DNA of 64,000 bases from Flavobacterium plurextorum (GTDB taxonomy: Bacteria > Bacteroidota > Bacteroidia > Flavobacteriales > Flavobacteriaceae): positions 1 to 64,000 of the forward strand of contig NZ_MUHD01000011.1 in NCBI RefSeq assembly GCF_002217395.1, read 5' to 3'. Numbering within the stretch: position 1 is the stretch's first letter; each line of letters opens with the position of its first letter. The notes below the pieces were generated by a model, which was not told the DNA's origin, did not search any database, and saw nothing but the letters and a program-made list of their open reading frames with translations. A program made the translations under genes and the position numbers. Shown here one piece after another: positions 34,784 to 42,653 of the stretch.

Positions 34784-35460
34784 TGGATATAATTACTTCA
34801 AACGAATTACAAGAGAAATTTGACTTAACAATTCAAAATAATTCCAATCGAAATTTAAAAATCGAAAATGAAATTAAAGCCGTTGAGGAATACGTTTACA
34901 ATGTTCCTGTTTTAAGAAATTCATTAAGAAGACAACCTATTCAAACCAGCATAAACAAAACCCCTCAAGTCTTCAACTTAGGTAATACTTATATTGACAG
35001 AAATATTTTTCATGATGCTTTTTGTAAATATCTAAATAGTGAAGAAAAAACAATTGTTGGACAGCTTTATAACGAACCTAAAGAAGTCCATTATTTAAAA
35101 CAACGTTCAGCAAATCAAGCAATCGAACTTTTTATATATTACAGCTGGTTAAAAACTCTGCTTACTAAAAAAGCAAAACCAACAATAACTTTAAATCACC
35201 AAGAGAAAATGCTTGCACTTGTCTATTTAGGAATGGACACAAGTAAATTTGACAAGAATAAAACCGCAAAAATACTTAGTGCAATTTTAGGACTAAGCGA
35301 ACAAAACACTAGAGAAATTTTAGGCTCATTATATATCAATGCAGTAAACAATCCTGTAAGAACAAAAAAGCATTTTGAAAATTTACAGAACCAATTTAAA
35401 AATATTGGTCTAAGCGAAATTGCATCGAATATAGAAGAAGAAATTAAAAATTTAAAATAA
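34783..35460 (+). CDS. uncharacterised element-encoded protein, 225 aa
   Basis: No signal peptide or membrane segment. A helical protein whose second half (RSANQAIELFIYYSWLK, then HQEKMLALVYLGMD) resembles the layout of helical regulatory or RteC-like proteins that often follow integrases in Bacteroidota elements, but the similarity I can see is not enough to name it. Its ATG overlaps the integrase stop (TAATG), so the two are translationally coupled, suggesting a role in excision or its control. Confidence 0.75.
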   Translation: MDIITSNELQEKFDLTIQNNSNRNLKIENEIKAVEEYVYNVPVLRNSLRRQPIQTSINKTPQVFNLGNTYIDRNIFHDAFCKYLNSEEKTIVGQLYNEPKEVHYLKQRSANQAIELFIYYSWLKTLLTKKAKPTITLNHQEKMLALVYLGMDTSKFDKNKTAKILSAILGLSEQNTREILGSLYINAVNNPVRTKKHFENLQNQFKNIGLSEIASNIEEEIKNLK

Positions 35461-35541
35461 AACTTGTAGTACTACACACAATTACTACTCACTGCACCTC
35501 TTTACATCTTTGCGTCATTATTAATCAAATAAAGTAAAATA

Positions 35542-35847
35542 ATGGCAAAAATGATGTTTACCACAATCGAGCTTCCAGAGCTTAAAAAAATTGTAGAGGA
35601 TGCAATATTAAATCAATTGAAAAATTTTGTTCCTGTAGTAGAACAAAAAAAATCACAACTCCTTACAAGAAAACAAACAGCAGAAATGCTTTGTATTTCA
35701 TTACCTACTCTTCACGATTGGACTAAAACAGGCTTAATAAAAGCGCATAGAATCGGGAATAGAGTACTTTATAAATTTGACGAAATAAACAATTCGTTAC
35801 GTCAAATCAACACTTCAACAATGAAAGGAGGTCGTCATGGAAACTAA
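35542..35847 (+). CDS. helix-turn-helix (excisionase/MerR-like) DNA-binding protein
   Basis: 101 aa. After an N-terminal helical segment, the region LLTRKQTAEMLCISLPTLHDWTK is a winged HTH_17 domain, followed by AHRIGNRVLYKFDEI, the wing. Proteins of this type serve as excisionases or repressors in Bacteroidota integrative elements. It overlaps the next gene by 11 bp. Confidence 0.85.
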   Translation: MAKMMFTTIELPELKKIVEDAILNQLKNFVPVVEQKKSQLLTRKQTAEMLCISLPTLHDWTKTGLIKAHRIGNRVLYKFDEINNSLRQINTSTMKGGRHGN

Positions 35848-36049
35848 GAAAAATGACTACTCTGTTATTGTATATCTAGAGAATGAAACCATGCCTAAAA
35901 AATGGACTTACGTTCATAAACTAAATGGTTTCTCAATGTTTCTAAATACCTCTCATCCTACTTGGGCGTATATGAATGTTTACGAACGTAGAACAGGAAA
36001 ATATTTGAAACGTTTTTACAAGGGAAACTTCATACCTCCATTTCTCTAG
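35837..36049 (+). CDS. hypothetical protein, 70 aa
   Basis: Overlaps the HTH gene by 11 bp and is probably translated with it. The sequence is aromatic-rich (WTYVHKLNGFSMFLN, WAYMNVYERRTGKYLKRFYKG) and basic at the end. No family is recognised. The strong overlap and sound codon pattern argue for a real gene. Confidence 0.6.
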   Translation: METKKNDYSVIVYLENETMPKKWTYVHKLNGFSMFLNTSHPTWAYMNVYERRTGKYLKRFYKGNFIPPFL

Positions 36050-36061
36050 ATATTTTTTTTT

Positions 36062-36121
36062 AACCTTTAATAACTAAAGCACCTTTAATAATAACCATTA
36101 ATAAATAACCTTTTAATGGTT
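36062..36121. repeat. iteron-like and inverted repeats in front of rep
   Basis: ACCTTTAATAA occurs at 36063-36073 and 36081-36091 (18-bp period). Next comes the inverted repeat AACCATTAA (36093-36101) with TTAATGGTT (36113-36121). Placed directly upstream of the Rep gene, these are candidates for a Rep-binding site, an origin or an operator. Confidence 0.55.
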
Positions 36122-36147
36122 TTAATTAATGTGCAACGATTCAGATT

Positions 36148-36984
36148 ATGATAGTCAAAAACACATACGGTACAAGTGTCGCTTTTTCGGTTCGGGAATT
36201 CGGTATAATACCCAAAAATGAGTTTACGGGTTCATCACTTCAAAGAAAGAAACAAGAACCTAAACCAAAAACAGAAAAGAAACCCAAGCCAATAGACAAC
36301 ATAAAAAAAATGCGGTCTTTGTCTAAAAAGTCAAAACAAAAAATCCGAAAGAAAATAATTTGTTTTGCGAGATGTTACAAACGATTGAGTTTTGTTACAC
36401 TCACATTTTTAAACAAAGTAACAGACGAGCAGGCAGTAAATCTATTACGCAAGTTCATTGATAACGCAAAAAAGCGAAGTGAAAACTTCCAATATATTTG
36501 GGTAGCTGAAAGACAAACCAAAAATGACTTTTTTAAAGGAAACGTTCATTTTCACATGATAACCAACAAATATTGGAAAATTGAAAAATGGTGGAATTAT
36601 TGGCTTGACTTACAAAAGAAAAACGGAATAATCCCAAGAGACGAAAATTACAAACCCTCTTCGGCATTTGATGTAAGACAACTCAATTCAAACAACATTC
36701 GGTCAATTGCTTCTTATGTGACAAAGTACGTAACTAAAAATAATGACAAATTTAATTGTCAGGTCTGGAACTGCTCTCGACAAGTCTCAGAGCTTTACAC
36801 GGATTTTTATACCGATTCAAGTTTTGTAGATGAATTTAAAAAACTGGATGCAGTCCTTAAAGAATTTGAGGTAAAAGACCATAGCAACCGAACAATTATA
36901 AATGTAAAAATGATAAACCTAAACAGACAGACTTTAAAACTATACAATAGACTAGACGAAAAGAATAAAGCAATCCCTAACTAA
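36148..36984 (+). CDS. HUH-type rolling-circle replication initiator (Rep)
   Basis: A 278-aa protein with all three rolling-circle motifs: FVTLTF (82-87, motif 1), the metal-binding HFHMI (134-138, motif 2, HUH) and YVTKYVTK with Tyr190/Tyr194 (motif 3). A Lys/Pro-rich basic segment (about 35-70) precedes the domain. It resembles plasmid and filamentous-phage ORF2/G2P-type Reps. Catalysis would nick one strand at an origin and form a 5'-phosphotyrosine link. It suggests that the excised circle replicates rather than being passively inherited. Confidence 0.88.
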   Translation: MIVKNTYGTSVAFSVREFGIIPKNEFTGSSLQRKKQEPKPKTEKKPKPIDNIKKMRSLSKKSKQKIRKKIICFARCYKRLSFVTLTFLNKVTDEQAVNLLRKFIDNAKKRSENFQYIWVAERQTKNDFFKGNVHFHMITNKYWKIEKWWNYWLDLQKKNGIIPRDENYKPSSAFDVRQLNSNNIRSIASYVTKYVTKNNDKFNCQVWNCSRQVSELYTDFYTDSSFVDEFKKLDAVLKEFEVKDHSNRTIINVKMINLNRQTLKLYNRLDEKNKAIPN

Positions 36985-36991
36985 ACAAACT

Positions 36992-37294
36992 ATGAAAAAC
37001 AATAGAAAAGAATTCAAAGAATTACCAAAAAACATAAAGTTTGCAACACATAATTCTAATAATGAAGATTTCATAATCATAGAATATTTTATTGCAAACC
37101 TAATCTACAATGGAGCTTCGTTTAAACAGCTTCTAGAGCCTGCCCATGATATCAAAAATAAAAAAGACAAAGAACAAATGATAACTGAAACAACTAATAT
37201 AGTTTTAGACTTCATTAAACTCAATCCTGAATTTGCTAAAATTTTAAAGCAAAACAAAAAAGTTGATGGAATTAACAATTTTGGAGGAAACTAA
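36992..37294 (+). CDS. hypothetical protein, 100 aa
   Basis: Starts 7 bp after the rep stop, so it is probably co-transcribed. A small, charged, helical protein (KNNRKEFKELPKNIKFATHN at the start) with no recognised motif. It may help replication or copy control, but only its position suggests this. Confidence 0.65.
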   Translation: MKNNRKEFKELPKNIKFATHNSNNEDFIIIEYFIANLIYNGASFKQLLEPAHDIKNKKDKEQMITETTNIVLDFIKLNPEFAKILKQNKKVDGINNFGGN

Positions 37295-37306
37295 TTATAA
37301 GATTTG

Positions 37307-37314
37307 TATTTTTG
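37307..37314 (+). promoter_or_regulatory. -7 promoter element of the methyltransferase-nuclease pair
   Basis: TATTTTTG matches TAnnTTTG, 20 bp upstream of the methyltransferase ATG. A TTTG that could act as the -33 box lies at 37280-37283. The cargo therefore has its own promoter. Confidence 0.6.
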
Positions 37315-37334
37315 TTTGTAAATAATTTCAATCA

Positions 37335-38429
37335 ATGGCTAAAAAATCTCAAAACGAAAATTTAACTCAAGCTAAAAAAAATAAGAAAGACGAGTTCTAT
37401 ACTCAACTTCCAGATATAGATAGAGAACTTAAACACTACAAAAATCATTTCAAAAACAAAATAGTATATTGTAACTGTGATGACCCACGTGTTAGCAATT
37501 TTTTTCATTATTTTTCATATAACTTTGAAAAATTAGGTCTAAAAAAACTTATTGCTACTTGTTATAAAAGTCAAAATATGGATTTATTTAGTCAAAATGA
37601 ATCCGAACAGGCTGTGTATTTAGAATATAATGGTGACAAAAACGGTAATAATGTCCCAGACCCGAGCGAAATTGGTATTATACCTTTAAAAGGTGATGGT
37701 GATTTTAGAAGCCAGGAAAGTATTGAATTGCTAAAACAAGCTGATATAATCGTATCCAACCCACCTTTCTCATTATTCCGTGAATATGTAGCTCAAATAA
37801 TTGAAAATGAGAAAAAATTCGTAATTATTGGACATCAAAATGCAACTAAATATAAAGAAATCTTTAGACTTATTAAAGAGAATAGAATATGGTTAGGCTA
37901 TGGATTCAAAGGAGGGGCTGGGCATTTTATTAACCAACATTACGAAGACTATGCAACTGCTACAGATAGAAAAGAAGGTATGATTAGAGTATCTGGAGTT
38001 CATTGGTTTACAAATCTTGACTTAAATAAACGACACGAAGATTTAATACTTTACAAGATGTATAATGAAGAGGAATACCCAAAATATGACAATTATAATG
38101 CAATTGAAGTTAGCAAAACAAATGAAATACCAGTAGACTACAATGGAATAATGGGAGTCCCTATTACATTTTTAGACAAATATAATCCAGACCAGTTCGA
38201 AATTGTAGGTATGACTTCGGGTAGAGATGAATTTGAAGCTAGACCAATTAAAAAATATATCAATCCAAAACAACACAACGAAGACGGTACCACAACAAAC
38301 GGAAGCAAAGCAAATACTAGTTCGACTATTCTATACAAAAATAAACCTGAAGGAGTTTATTATACCGCTGATAACGCTGAAGGATATTTAAAAGTACTTT
38401 ACACTAGATTTCTAATTAAAAGAAAATAA
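37335..38429 (+). CDS. M.EcoRI-like adenine-specific DNA methyltransferase
   Basis: 364 aa. Long stretches match the M.EcoRI family: NKKDEFYTQLPDIDRELKHY near the start, YCNCDDPRVSNFF at about residues 45-57, DGDFRSQESIELLKQADI and the catalytic SNPPFSLFREYV, with NPPF at 142-145. M.EcoRI makes N6-methyladenine in GAATTC; the specificity here is not readable from sequence. It is about 40 residues longer than M.EcoRI. It is followed 2 bp later by a DUF262-HNH gene in place of an EcoRI-type endonuclease. Confidence 0.92.
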   Translation: MAKKSQNENLTQAKKNKKDEFYTQLPDIDRELKHYKNHFKNKIVYCNCDDPRVSNFFHYFSYNFEKLGLKKLIATCYKSQNMDLFSQNESEQAVYLEYNGDKNGNNVPDPSEIGIIPLKGDGDFRSQESIELLKQADIIVSNPPFSLFREYVAQIIENEKKFVIIGHQNATKYKEIFRLIKENRIWLGYGFKGGAGHFINQHYEDYATATDRKEGMIRVSGVHWFTNLDLNKRHEDLILYKMYNEEEYPKYDNYNAIEVSKTNEIPVDYNGIMGVPITFLDKYNPDQFEIVGMTSGRDEFEARPIKKYINPKQHNEDGTTTNGSKANTSSTILYKNKPEGVYYTADNAEGYLKVLYTRFLIKRK

Positions 38430-38431
38430 TA

Positions 38432-39517
38432 ATGAATATAGAACTTAAAGAGATTTCAGTCCGAGAACTAACAAACGGATTTCAAGATAACGAAGAAAAT
38501 GGGGTAATTGGTTTTGGCGGTAAATTAGATATTCGCCCACCTTATCAAAGAGAATTTATTTATAAAGACAAACAAAGAGATGCCGTAATAGATACTATCA
38601 CAAAAAACTACCCACTTAACGTTATGTATTGGGCAATTCGTGAGGACGGAAATTTTGAGGTTATAGACGGGCAACAAAGAACAATATCTATTTGTCAATA
38701 TATAAATGGAGATTTCGCATATATGTTTAAGTATTTCCATAATTTACAGAAAGACGAACAAGACAAAATTTTAGACTATAAATTAATGGTTTATGTTTGT
38801 AGCGGTACAGATAGCGAAAAATTAGAGTGGTTTAAAACAATTAATATTGCTGGAGAAAAACTAACAGAACAAGAATTAAGAAACGCTGTTTATTCGGGTT
38901 CTTGGGTTACTGACGCGAAAAGATACTTCAGTAAAAATAATTGTGTTGCATACAATATTGGAAGTGATTATTTAAGCGGTACACCTAATAGACAAGATTA
39001 TTTAGAAACTGCAATAAGATGGATTTCAAAAAGCAATATTGAGGTTCATATGGCAAACCATCAACACGACCCGAATGCATTAGCTTTATGGCAATATTTT
39101 CAAAGTGTAATCACTTGGGTTCAAGGTACATTTACTAAAAAACGTGTCAAGTTTATGAATGGTGTAGACTGGGGAGCTCTATATAATGTATATAAAGACC
39201 AAGTTTTTGACACAAAAGCAATAGAAGAAGAAACAGCAAGACTTATTGCAGATGATGATGTGCAAAAGAAAAAAGGAATATATCCATACATTTTAACTCG
39301 AGATGAACGCCATTTAGGAATAAGAGCTTTTTCTGATTCTATGAAACAAAAAGTATATGAGCAACAAGAAGGAATTTGTGTTTCTTGTAAAAAACATTTT
39401 GATGTCGCACAAATGGAAGGCGACCATATCACACCATGGCATGACGGCGGAAAAACTATCGAAGAAAATTTACAAATGTTGTGTAAAGATTGTAACAGAA
39501 GAAAATCTGGAAAATAG
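38432..39517 (+). CDS. DUF262 - HNH endonuclease fusion protein
   Basis: 361 aa. The N-terminal DUF262 (ParB-like NTPase) domain has PPYQREFIY (36-44) and the NTP-contact motif DGQQRT (79-84). The C-terminus (about 316-361) is an HNH nuclease with zinc cysteines CVSC and CKDC, catalytic DH (331-332) and WHDGG. The domain order follows GmrSD, SspE and BrxU, modification-sensing anti-phage enzymes that end in a DUF1524 HNH, but here the nuclease is an McrA-type HNH. The start is 2 bp after the methyltransferase stop, so the two are co-translated. Cleavage specificity is unknown. Confidence 0.9.
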   Translation: MNIELKEISVRELTNGFQDNEENGVIGFGGKLDIRPPYQREFIYKDKQRDAVIDTITKNYPLNVMYWAIREDGNFEVIDGQQRTISICQYINGDFAYMFKYFHNLQKDEQDKILDYKLMVYVCSGTDSEKLEWFKTINIAGEKLTEQELRNAVYSGSWVTDAKRYFSKNNCVAYNIGSDYLSGTPNRQDYLETAIRWISKSNIEVHMANHQHDPNALALWQYFQSVITWVQGTFTKKRVKFMNGVDWGALYNVYKDQVFDTKAIEEETARLIADDDVQKKKGIYPYILTRDERHLGIRAFSDSMKQKVYEQQEGICVSCKKHFDVAQMEGDHITPWHDGGKTIEENLQMLCKDCNRRKSGK

Positions 39518-39540
39518 AAACTACATTAGAATCCACAATC

Positions 39541-39568
39541 AAAGCCTCTTTATAGAGGTTTTTTTTAT
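39541..39568 (+). terminator. terminator after the DUF262-HNH gene
   Basis: Stem AAAGCCTCT with AGAGGTTTT (including one G-U pair), loop TTAT, then a run of T to 39566. It closes the cargo operon. Confidence 0.75.
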
Positions 39569-39583
39569 TCTAAAAATATAAAA

Positions 39584-39606
39584 ATTCCGCCCCTTATTCC
39601 GCCCCT
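39584..39606 (+). repeat. right arm-type repeat
   Basis: Two ATTCCGCCCCT units one base apart, matching 33486-33508 at 22 of 23 positions and in the same orientation. It lies 55 bp from the right att core. Confidence 0.8.
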
Positions 39607-39615
39607 GAAAAAAAC

Positions 39616-39648
39616 AAAGCCTTACAAACGTAGTGTTTATAAGGCTTT
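39616..39648 (-). terminator. element-borne terminator downstream of the CAU tRNA
   Basis: Stem AAAGCCTTA (39616-39624) with TAAGGCTTT (39640-39648), extended by AAAC/GTTT. On the minus strand a T-rich run follows. It resembles the hairpin at 33311-33342 beyond attL. Confidence 0.7.
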
Positions 39649-39662
39649 TCAAGTGTAAACCG

Positions 39663-39736
39663 TGGTCCCACCTGGGCTCGAACCAGGGACCACCTGATTA
39701 TGAGTCAGGTGCTCTAACCAGCTGAGCTATAGGACC
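39663..39736 (-). tRNA. tRNA with anticodon CAU (Met elongator or Ile2)
   Basis: 74-nt cloverleaf. The acceptor arm is GGTCCTA with TGGGACC plus A73, with no encoded CCA. The anticodon stem is CCTGA/TCAGG with loop CTCATAA and anticodon CAU at 39700-39702. It may be elongator tRNA-Met or the lysidine-modified tRNA-Ile; sequence alone does not settle this. Its 3' end is the integration site of the element. Confidence 0.92.
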
Positions 39737-39883
39737 GGTTTAGAGGATGCAATATTACTACTATTTTTCATTCACACCAAATATTTTAAGACATGATTTG
39801 CATTTAATTTTAATTCAAAGCCCATGTTTCAAAAACAAGATTGATTTTCAAGGCATTATTGAGAATAAAAAAAGGAACTTTTT

Positions 39884-40288
39884 TTATCTAATTTCCTGAC
39901 AAAGCTCAACCAAAACACCATTTGTATTCTTTGGATGCAAAAAAACCACCAATTTATTGTCGGCGCCTTTCTTCGGAACTTCATTTATCAATACAAAACC
40001 TTCGCTTTTTAAGCGTGAAATCTCGGCATGAATATCTTCAACATCAAAAGCGATGTGATGAATTCCTTCACCTTTCTTTTCTAAAAATTTCGCAATTGGG
40101 CTTTCTGGATTCGTCGCCATCAAAAGTTCAATTTTGTTTGTTCCAGTTTGAAAAAAAGAGGTCAAAACTCCTTCACTTTCTACCCTTTCTTCTTTGTACG
40201 ACGGAACGCCCAATAATTTCTCGAACAATACATTTGCATCGTCCATATTTTTTACGGCAATTCCAATATGTTCTATTTTATTTACCAT
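39884..40288 (-). CDS. mce: methylmalonyl-CoA epimerase
   Basis: Interconverts (2R)- and (2S)-methylmalonyl-CoA. A 134-aa glyoxalase-fold protein with the metal-binding His in EHIGIAVKNMD, Glu in IELLMATNPESPI, His in GIHHIAFDV and the closing LVELCQE. The methylmalonyl-CoA mutase genes are not in the window. It follows the 787-aa gene by a single base (40290), so it may be the last gene of that transcript. Confidence 0.94.
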   Translation of the reverse strand: MVNKIEHIGIAVKNMDDANVLFEKLLGVPSYKEERVESEGVLTSFFQTGTNKIELLMATNPESPIAKFLEKKGEGIHHIAFDVEDIHAEISRLKSEGFVLINEVPKKGADNKLVVFLHPKNTNGVLVELCQEIR

Positions 40289-40289
40289 C

Positions 40290-42653
40290 TTATTTTAATT
40301 GAGTTACATAAGTATTAAAATAACCACATTCTGCAATTACATCCTGATAATATTTAGTATCCGAATATTCTTTTTGCAGCGTTTTAAATCCATTCCAAGC
40401 AATAAAATTCACTTTATCATCATTAGCATCCCACCAATATTTAACACTATTGTATTTTGTATTATAATATTCATTTCGTTCGCATTTCGAGATTAAATAC
40501 ACACATTTTGCTTTCTGCTCCTTTGTAGATGCTGCCTGCAATGCTTTTTGGTAATACATTTTAGAAACACTGCAATCTGTAATCATCTTTTTCATAGAAT
40601 CTCTAAACGAATATGGACTTGAGCCGTAACCTACAATAGTAATTTCGTAGAAAGTTCTTCCGTTTCCAAAATGCGAAATATTATAAAATGCATTTCCTAA
40701 CAATAAACTATTGGTGTAAACATCTTCGTTTTTAGCCAGTTTATCCTGCATTTCTTTTATTGTATTTAAGAAATCCATTTGTGTATACTTTCTTTTTTGG
40801 TAAGCTGCATGATCACAATCGTGGCAGTCTTTTATACTTCCGTTAAACGGATTTCCTAAAAATTTAGAATTCTGAACAGAATCTGTCTGTTTCATAAACT
40901 CGATAGCTTCTGGAATTTTGTTTTTGAAAGTTGCCTGAACTGCCTGAAAGTTATTAATATCTTTTAATTTCAAACTATAAATTCCCGCACCAATATTCTC
41001 GATTTCAGACTTATTCGATTTAGACAAAAACGTTTTTATTCCCTGTAAATTCTTCTCATCATCATAAAAAGCATTTCCATCATTCCAATAGCTGTAACGA
41101 GATTCGCCAAAAATCTCAGCCATAACTAAATTCCCTTTTTCTCTATAAAGCGTAGACAAATAACTTCTGCTCCATGAAGAAGCATTTTGATAACGAAATT
41201 CTTGTCCTTTATAGTTTTTTGGAAGTTCGTAATACAACCAATTCAAATCTGCCAAAATTGTTTTTTCGTTTTTATCCGTCAGTTTATCAATTTTACTTAA
41301 GTTATTTACAAAACGCAATAAACGAAGCTGCATTCCTGCCAATTCTGTTTTAGGAAGCGTTTTTACCGCTTTATCAAAATTCTTATCTGCATTTGCATAA
41401 TCACCTTTTAAAGTCTGCAAATACCCAAGAGACAAATCCCATAAATAAGGTCTGTCTGTATTTCCTGCCGCCGAAATTTTTGCAATTAAATCCAGCGCTT
41501 TTTTATCCACTTTAGCTTGATTTTCGGTTTTGTTTTCCGCAACAGTAAGCTTTTTTACGGGCTGGTTTTCTCCACCATCCTTCTGAAAAGAGTTATTTAT
41601 AGACTGTTCAAGTCCGTTTACCAATCTAGTCGCCAAATAATTTAAATGCTCGCTTTTTGGATCTAATTCGTAAATTTTCTCGATTGCTTGTTTTTCATCT
41701 TTATAATATCCGTGAATAGCCCAAAGTGCTGCTTTCTCTTTATTAGTCTTTGCCATTGTCAGCGCTTTATTCCAGTCTGTTTCATTTTTTGGAGCAAAAC
41801 TATACGCTGTTACCACTCTTAATTCAGGACATTTATCAAAAACCTGTGCATACAAATAGTTCGAAACCGCATATTTTCCTTGTTTATGATTGATTCCGGC
41901 AACGTATGAAAGCGCGCGATAATACAATGTATTTTTAGGAACTGAGCTTTCTGTTTTATTAAAAAACTCAATTGCTTTTTGTTTATTATTACTATAAAAA
42001 CGAGCTTTCATGGTAAGAAACCAATATCTATTTTTCAAGAAAGGATCAGACAAAGTATTGTAAACATTCTCGATTGACTGAATCATTTTAGCATCATTGA
42101 ACGTTTTTGCCACAACAGGATCATAACTCCAATGATCTTCGCTAATTGAAACGGTTTCTATTTTTTGTGCCAAATACAAAAACTCAACAAAGTTTTTTAC
42201 TTTTTCATCTTTCAATGGCATCTTTTTTCCCCATTTTAAAGACGAAGCATTCTCTTTTTTAGCTTTATAATACACATGAAGATCTGTGATTTCTTCCTTA
42301 TTCTTAATCTTATTTTTATTATCTGAATAATAATTTGGCTTCTCATCACCAATTAAAAAATAATTTACTGTTGTAGTATCTATTTTTCCTTTAAGATAAG
42401 CTGCCCAATCTGATTTTATGTCTTTATTGAAACGTGAATTATGCTGGGTATCATAACCAATTCCGTAGAAAATACCATTCGACAAAAAAAGCGGTGAATA
42501 GGATTTATCTGCAAACGTTTCTGGAGTAAAATTAGAACTATAAATACCAAAATAATCCCAATCTCCATCTGCACAAGCATAAATTATTCCGTATGTAAAA
42601 AGGAAAGCTGCACTAAAACCAAGAAACAACTTGCTTAAAAATATTCTTTTCAT
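40290..42653 (-). CDS. large exported protein of unknown function, 787 aa
   Basis: Begins with a signal-like hydrophobic N-terminus (KLFLGFSAAFLFTYGII) ending near ACADGDWD. The rest is helical, Asn/Lys/Tyr-rich and reads like tetratricopeptide-type helical pairs (for example YLQTLKGDYANADKNFDKAV). I do not recognise a catalytic motif. Two CxxC-type pairs occur near residues 615-620 (DCHDCD) and may bind metal. It overlaps the upstream lipoprotein gene by 41 bp, so the two form a unit. Confidence 0.75.
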   Translation of the reverse strand: MKRIFLSKLFLGFSAAFLFTYGIIYACADGDWDYFGIYSSNFTPETFADKSYSPLFLSNGIFYGIGYDTQHNSRFNKDIKSDWAAYLKGKIDTTTVNYFLIGDEKPNYYSDNKNKIKNKEEITDLHVYYKAKKENASSLKWGKKMPLKDEKVKNFVEFLYLAQKIETVSISEDHWSYDPVVAKTFNDAKMIQSIENVYNTLSDPFLKNRYWFLTMKARFYSNNKQKAIEFFNKTESSVPKNTLYYRALSYVAGINHKQGKYAVSNYLYAQVFDKCPELRVVTAYSFAPKNETDWNKALTMAKTNKEKAALWAIHGYYKDEKQAIEKIYELDPKSEHLNYLATRLVNGLEQSINNSFQKDGGENQPVKKLTVAENKTENQAKVDKKALDLIAKISAAGNTDRPYLWDLSLGYLQTLKGDYANADKNFDKAVKTLPKTELAGMQLRLLRFVNNLSKIDKLTDKNEKTILADLNWLYYELPKNYKGQEFRYQNASSWSRSYLSTLYREKGNLVMAEIFGESRYSYWNDGNAFYDDEKNLQGIKTFLSKSNKSEIENIGAGIYSLKLKDINNFQAVQATFKNKIPEAIEFMKQTDSVQNSKFLGNPFNGSIKDCHDCDHAAYQKRKYTQMDFLNTIKEMQDKLAKNEDVYTNSLLLGNAFYNISHFGNGRTFYEITIVGYGSSPYSFRDSMKKMITDCSVSKMYYQKALQAASTKEQKAKCVYLISKCERNEYYNTKYNSVKYWWDANDDKVNFIAWNGFKTLQKEYSDTKYYQDVIAECGYFNTYVTQLK

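Larger units (their letters stand above)
33355..39674. mobile_element. 6.3-kb tRNA-integrated element encoding a tyrosine recombinase, an HUH Rep and a methyltransferase / DUF262-HNH pair
   Basis: Bounded by the 13-bp direct repeat GTGGTCCCACCTG at 33355-33367 and 39662-39674; the right copy is the 3' end of the CAU tRNA. Inside both ends are near-identical 23-bp repeats. Gene order: recombinase, 225-aa unknown, HTH protein, 70-aa unknown, HUH Rep, 100-aa unknown, M.EcoRI-like methyltransferase, DUF262-HNH nuclease. All genes point the same way. There are no capsid, conjugation or transposase genes. It resembles a small integrative plasmid or satellite. The repeat spacing (6307 bp) gives the expected size of the excised circle. 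Confidence 0.88.

Noticed and set aside
34783..35460. Naming the 225-aa protein RteC
   Set aside because: The gene position fits, but I could not find enough sequence features to support the name.
33355..39674. Prophage or ICE
   Set aside because: No capsid, terminase, portal, relaxase/T4SS or tra genes. The HUH protein is of Rep type.
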